A DNA stretch of 7,575 bases, from NCBI GenBank assembly GCA_003526465.1, contig DPWD01000067.1:1-7575 (forward strand), written 5' to 3'. Within the stretch, counting starts at the first letter, position 1, and every line of letters starts with the position of its first letter. The notes under the pieces were generated by a model that worked only from the letters and a program-made list of their open reading frames with translations, did not search any database and had not been told where the DNA came from. The DNA is from Hyphomonadaceae bacterium (GTDB taxonomy: Bacteria > Pseudomonadota > Alphaproteobacteria > Caulobacterales > Aquidulcibacteraceae). This document shows, one piece after another, positions 6,400 through 7,575 of the stretch. The position numbers and the translations under genes were made by a program.

Positions 6400-6430
6400 A
6401 ACCGGCTTCGCGCTCCGCCGGGAGCCGGTT
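6400..6430 (+). promoter_or_regulatory. Hairpin over the DUF1905-gene ribosome binding site
   Basis: AACCGGCT (6400-6407) and AGCCGGTT (6423-6430) are perfect 8-bp inverted copies. A U-G and a C-G pair (6408/6422, 6409/6421) can extend the stem around an 11-base loop. It fills most of the 48-bp gap between the divergent starts at 6384 and 6433. The GGAG (6421-6424) eight bases before the plus-strand ATG lies inside the stem. It could limit translation or act as an operator for both genes. Confidence 0.55.
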
Positions 6431-6432
6431 AC

Positions 6433-6768
6433 ATGAGTGGCGAGGGATCAAGACACCAAGAGAGGATTGATCATTTGAAGTATTCTCTTGACGCGAAAGT
6501 GTGGGTCTATCCGGGGCCGGGCGCCTGGCGTTTCGTCACCGTGCCGCAAGACTTGTCTCGCAGAATCGAAGCCATGGCCCCGGGTCCGCGTCCAGCTTTT
6601 GGTTCAGTGCGGGTGACGGCGACGGTCGGCGCCACGACATGGGCGACGTCGCTCTTTCCAGACAAGCGCACGCAAGGTTTCCTGCTTCCGCTGAAGGCCG
6701 ATGTGCGCAAGCGAGAAAAAATCTTCGACGGGGATGTGGTGACGATAGTCCTCTCGCTCGAGCTCTAA
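6433..6768 (+). CDS. DUF1905 domain protein
   Basis: The 111-residue product carries a full DUF1905 domain (about 17-109): YSLDAKVWVYPG (17-28), WRFVTVPQDLSRRI (32-45), FGSVRVTATVGATTW (56-70), TSLFPDKRT (72-80), FLLPLKADVRKREKI (83-97) and DGDVVTIVLSL (99-109). These strands form a small beta-barrel-like domain of unknown function in homologues, often annotated only by its DUF number. The ATG at 6433 is preceded by GGAG at eight bases. About 15 polar residues precede the domain. It is the only plus-strand gene in the window, divergent from the DsbA-like gene and convergent with moeA, so it probably has its own promoter in the short gap upstream. No cytoplasmic export signal or membrane segment is seen. 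Confidence 0.9.
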   Translation: MSGEGSRHQERIDHLKYSLDAKVWVYPGPGAWRFVTVPQDLSRRIEAMAPGPRPAFGSVRVTATVGATTWATSLFPDKRTQGFLLPLKADVRKREKIFDGDVVTIVLSLEL

Positions 6769-6821
6769 AATCCTGCGCACTCGCCTGAGAGCAAGGCGTC
6801 CGTCGGCGTCCGATCGCGCGA
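6769..6821. other. Convergent spacer with a palindrome at the moeA stop
   Basis: The 53 bp between the two stop codons contain CGCCT (6782-6786) and AGGCG (6794-6798), a weak 5-bp stem, and the palindrome GATCGCGCGATC (6812-6823), which overlaps the moeA stop codon. No run of T follows either on the plus or minus strand, so neither is a convincing terminator. Confidence 0.35.
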
Positions 6822-7575
6822 TCAGGCGCCCGCGTCGCGTCTTAGCCAATAGAGGAACGCGACAGCGTCTCCCGCCGCTGCGGCGCGCGCGTGTGCGGGA
6901 CGCTGGATGAGCGCGTTTGAGGCGGCAAGACTCGATGTCAGCGAGGAATCCTGATCGCCTGCTTGTTTAAGGCAAAGCAAACCATTGCGGCGCTGCGTGA
7001 CGGCGGCGCGCAGATATTCCTCCCGTCCGCCCCCGCCGTGGATTGATTCCGCCACGAAGGCGGTATGCGTCATCAACGGGTCTTGGCCGTTGCGCCCAAG
7101 CATCCCTTCAATAAGCGGGCACAAGAAGAGCCGCGCGCACACGAGCGCCGAGGCGGGATTGCCAGGCAAGCCGAGAACCGGCCGATCGCGACAATATCCA
7201 AACCAAGTGGGTTTGCCGGGCTTGACCGCAACGGATGTGAAACGGCCATCAAAGCCAAGCGCTTGAAGCGCGCCGCGGGCATGATCGTGGAGACCAACAG
7301 AAGCGCCGCCGATCATGACAATCGCGTCGCTGTGTTCGATGGCGTCTCCAACCGCCGACGTGATGCGATCGGGGTCATCGGACAAAAGCGGACGGCGCTT
7401 CGCGAGCGCGCCCCACGCCTCCGCGAGCGCTGCCGCGCCAAATCCGGCTGAGTCGAAAATCTGCGCCGGCGCCGGCGCGCGTCCTGGCGCTACGAGCTCA
7501 TCGCCAATGGCAAAGACGCTTATGCGTGGTTTACGCCGCACCTGGAGGCGGGCGGCGCCCGCAGCGGCGGCAAGC
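6822..7575 (-). CDS. moeA: Molybdopterin molybdotransferase MoeA, C-terminal part (runs off right edge)
   Basis: The frame is open from the window edge to a TGA at 6822-6824, giving 250 visible residues; the N-terminal part lies outside. MoeA inserts molybdate into adenylated molybdopterin in the last step of molybdenum cofactor synthesis in the cytoplasm. Seen: RISVFAIGDELVAPG (about 17-31), the start of the molybdopterin-binding MogA-like domain; AIVMIGGASVGLHDHARGAL (usual form GG-V/A-SVG-D-x-D); AVKPGKPTWFG; and LGLPGNPASALV, the signature loop. The C-terminal domain IV follows, with GREEYLRAAV and a weakly conserved end. H stands where D is common after SVG-x (GLHDH), a small deviation. 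A GTG at 7541 is internal, since conserved sequence continues upstream of it. The alternative, a MogA/CinA-type stand-alone domain, is unlikely because domain IV is present. Confidence 0.92.
   Translation of the reverse strand, partial: LAAAAGAARLQVRRKPRISVFAIGDELVAPGRAPAPAQIFDSAGFGAAALAEAWGALAKRRPLLSDDPDRITSAVGDAIEHSDAIVMIGGASVGLHDHARGALQALGFDGRFTSVAVKPGKPTWFGYCRDRPVLGLPGNPASALVCARLFLCPLIEGMLGRNGQDPLMTHTAFVAESIHGGGGREEYLRAAVTQRRNGLLCLKQAGDQDSSLTSSLAASNALIQRPAHARAAAAGDAVAFLYWLRRDAGA

Noticed and set aside
1..7575. tRNA, rRNA, CRISPR array, integrase or complete insertion sequence
   Set aside because: Looked for on both strands by eye; no regularly spaced repeats, no tRNA-like arms and no transposase or integrase motifs were seen.

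Overview
The window is GC-rich DNA (judged by eye, strong G/C preference at third codon positions) from an alphaproteobacterium, most likely of the Rhizobiales. The protein families and wording of their motifs fit that group: a large accessory-element ParB, an ArdC-type antirestriction protein, a 'strawberry notch' methyltransferase-helicase, and a MoeA of the GGASVG/GLPGNPAS type. No rRNA, tRNA, CRISPR array or intact insertion sequence is visible. Nearly everything is on the minus strand; one small gene (DUF1905) is on the plus strand.

Left part (1-4019), an accessory maintenance module. In the order of transcription (right to left) it holds a 684-residue ParB-family protein (1950-4004), a strong intrinsic terminator (1896-1926), a structured leader with a possible 57-codon small ORF, the ArdC antirestriction protein (845-1756), and the N-terminal methyltransferase part of a strawberry-notch-type protein (785 to beyond the left edge). 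This gene set is typical of plasmids and integrative conjugative elements. ParB would serve DNA segregation or stability, ArdC would protect incoming DNA from restriction, and the methyltransferase-helicase has no settled role. The terminator divides the module into a parB unit and an ardC-methyltransferase unit. In the second unit an 11-bp inverted repeat overlaps the ardC ribosome binding site.

Middle part (4020-6384), regulatory and decayed genes. A 215-bp stretch without a gene separates parB from a LysR-type regulator (4235-5110). A 148-bp spacer with two AT-rich palindromes and a hairpin follows, then a two-CBS-domain protein (5259-5705), then a secreted DsbA-like protein (5767-6384) whose CxxC motif has become CPAR and whose middle no longer reads like the family. 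This stretch looks like the junction between the mobile module and the core chromosome, but no attachment site was found.

Right part (6385-7575). A small DUF1905 protein (6433-6768, plus strand) starts 48 bp from the divergent DsbA-like gene. A perfect hairpin in that gap covers its ribosome binding site. The gene converges on the C-terminal two thirds of moeA (molybdenum cofactor synthesis, 6822 to beyond the right edge).

The main points for a second look are the folded ardC leader with its overlapping small ORF, the ribosome-site hairpin of the DUF1905 gene, the degraded DsbA-like gene, and the parB-ardC-methyltransferase set itself. None of these is proof of a new system.
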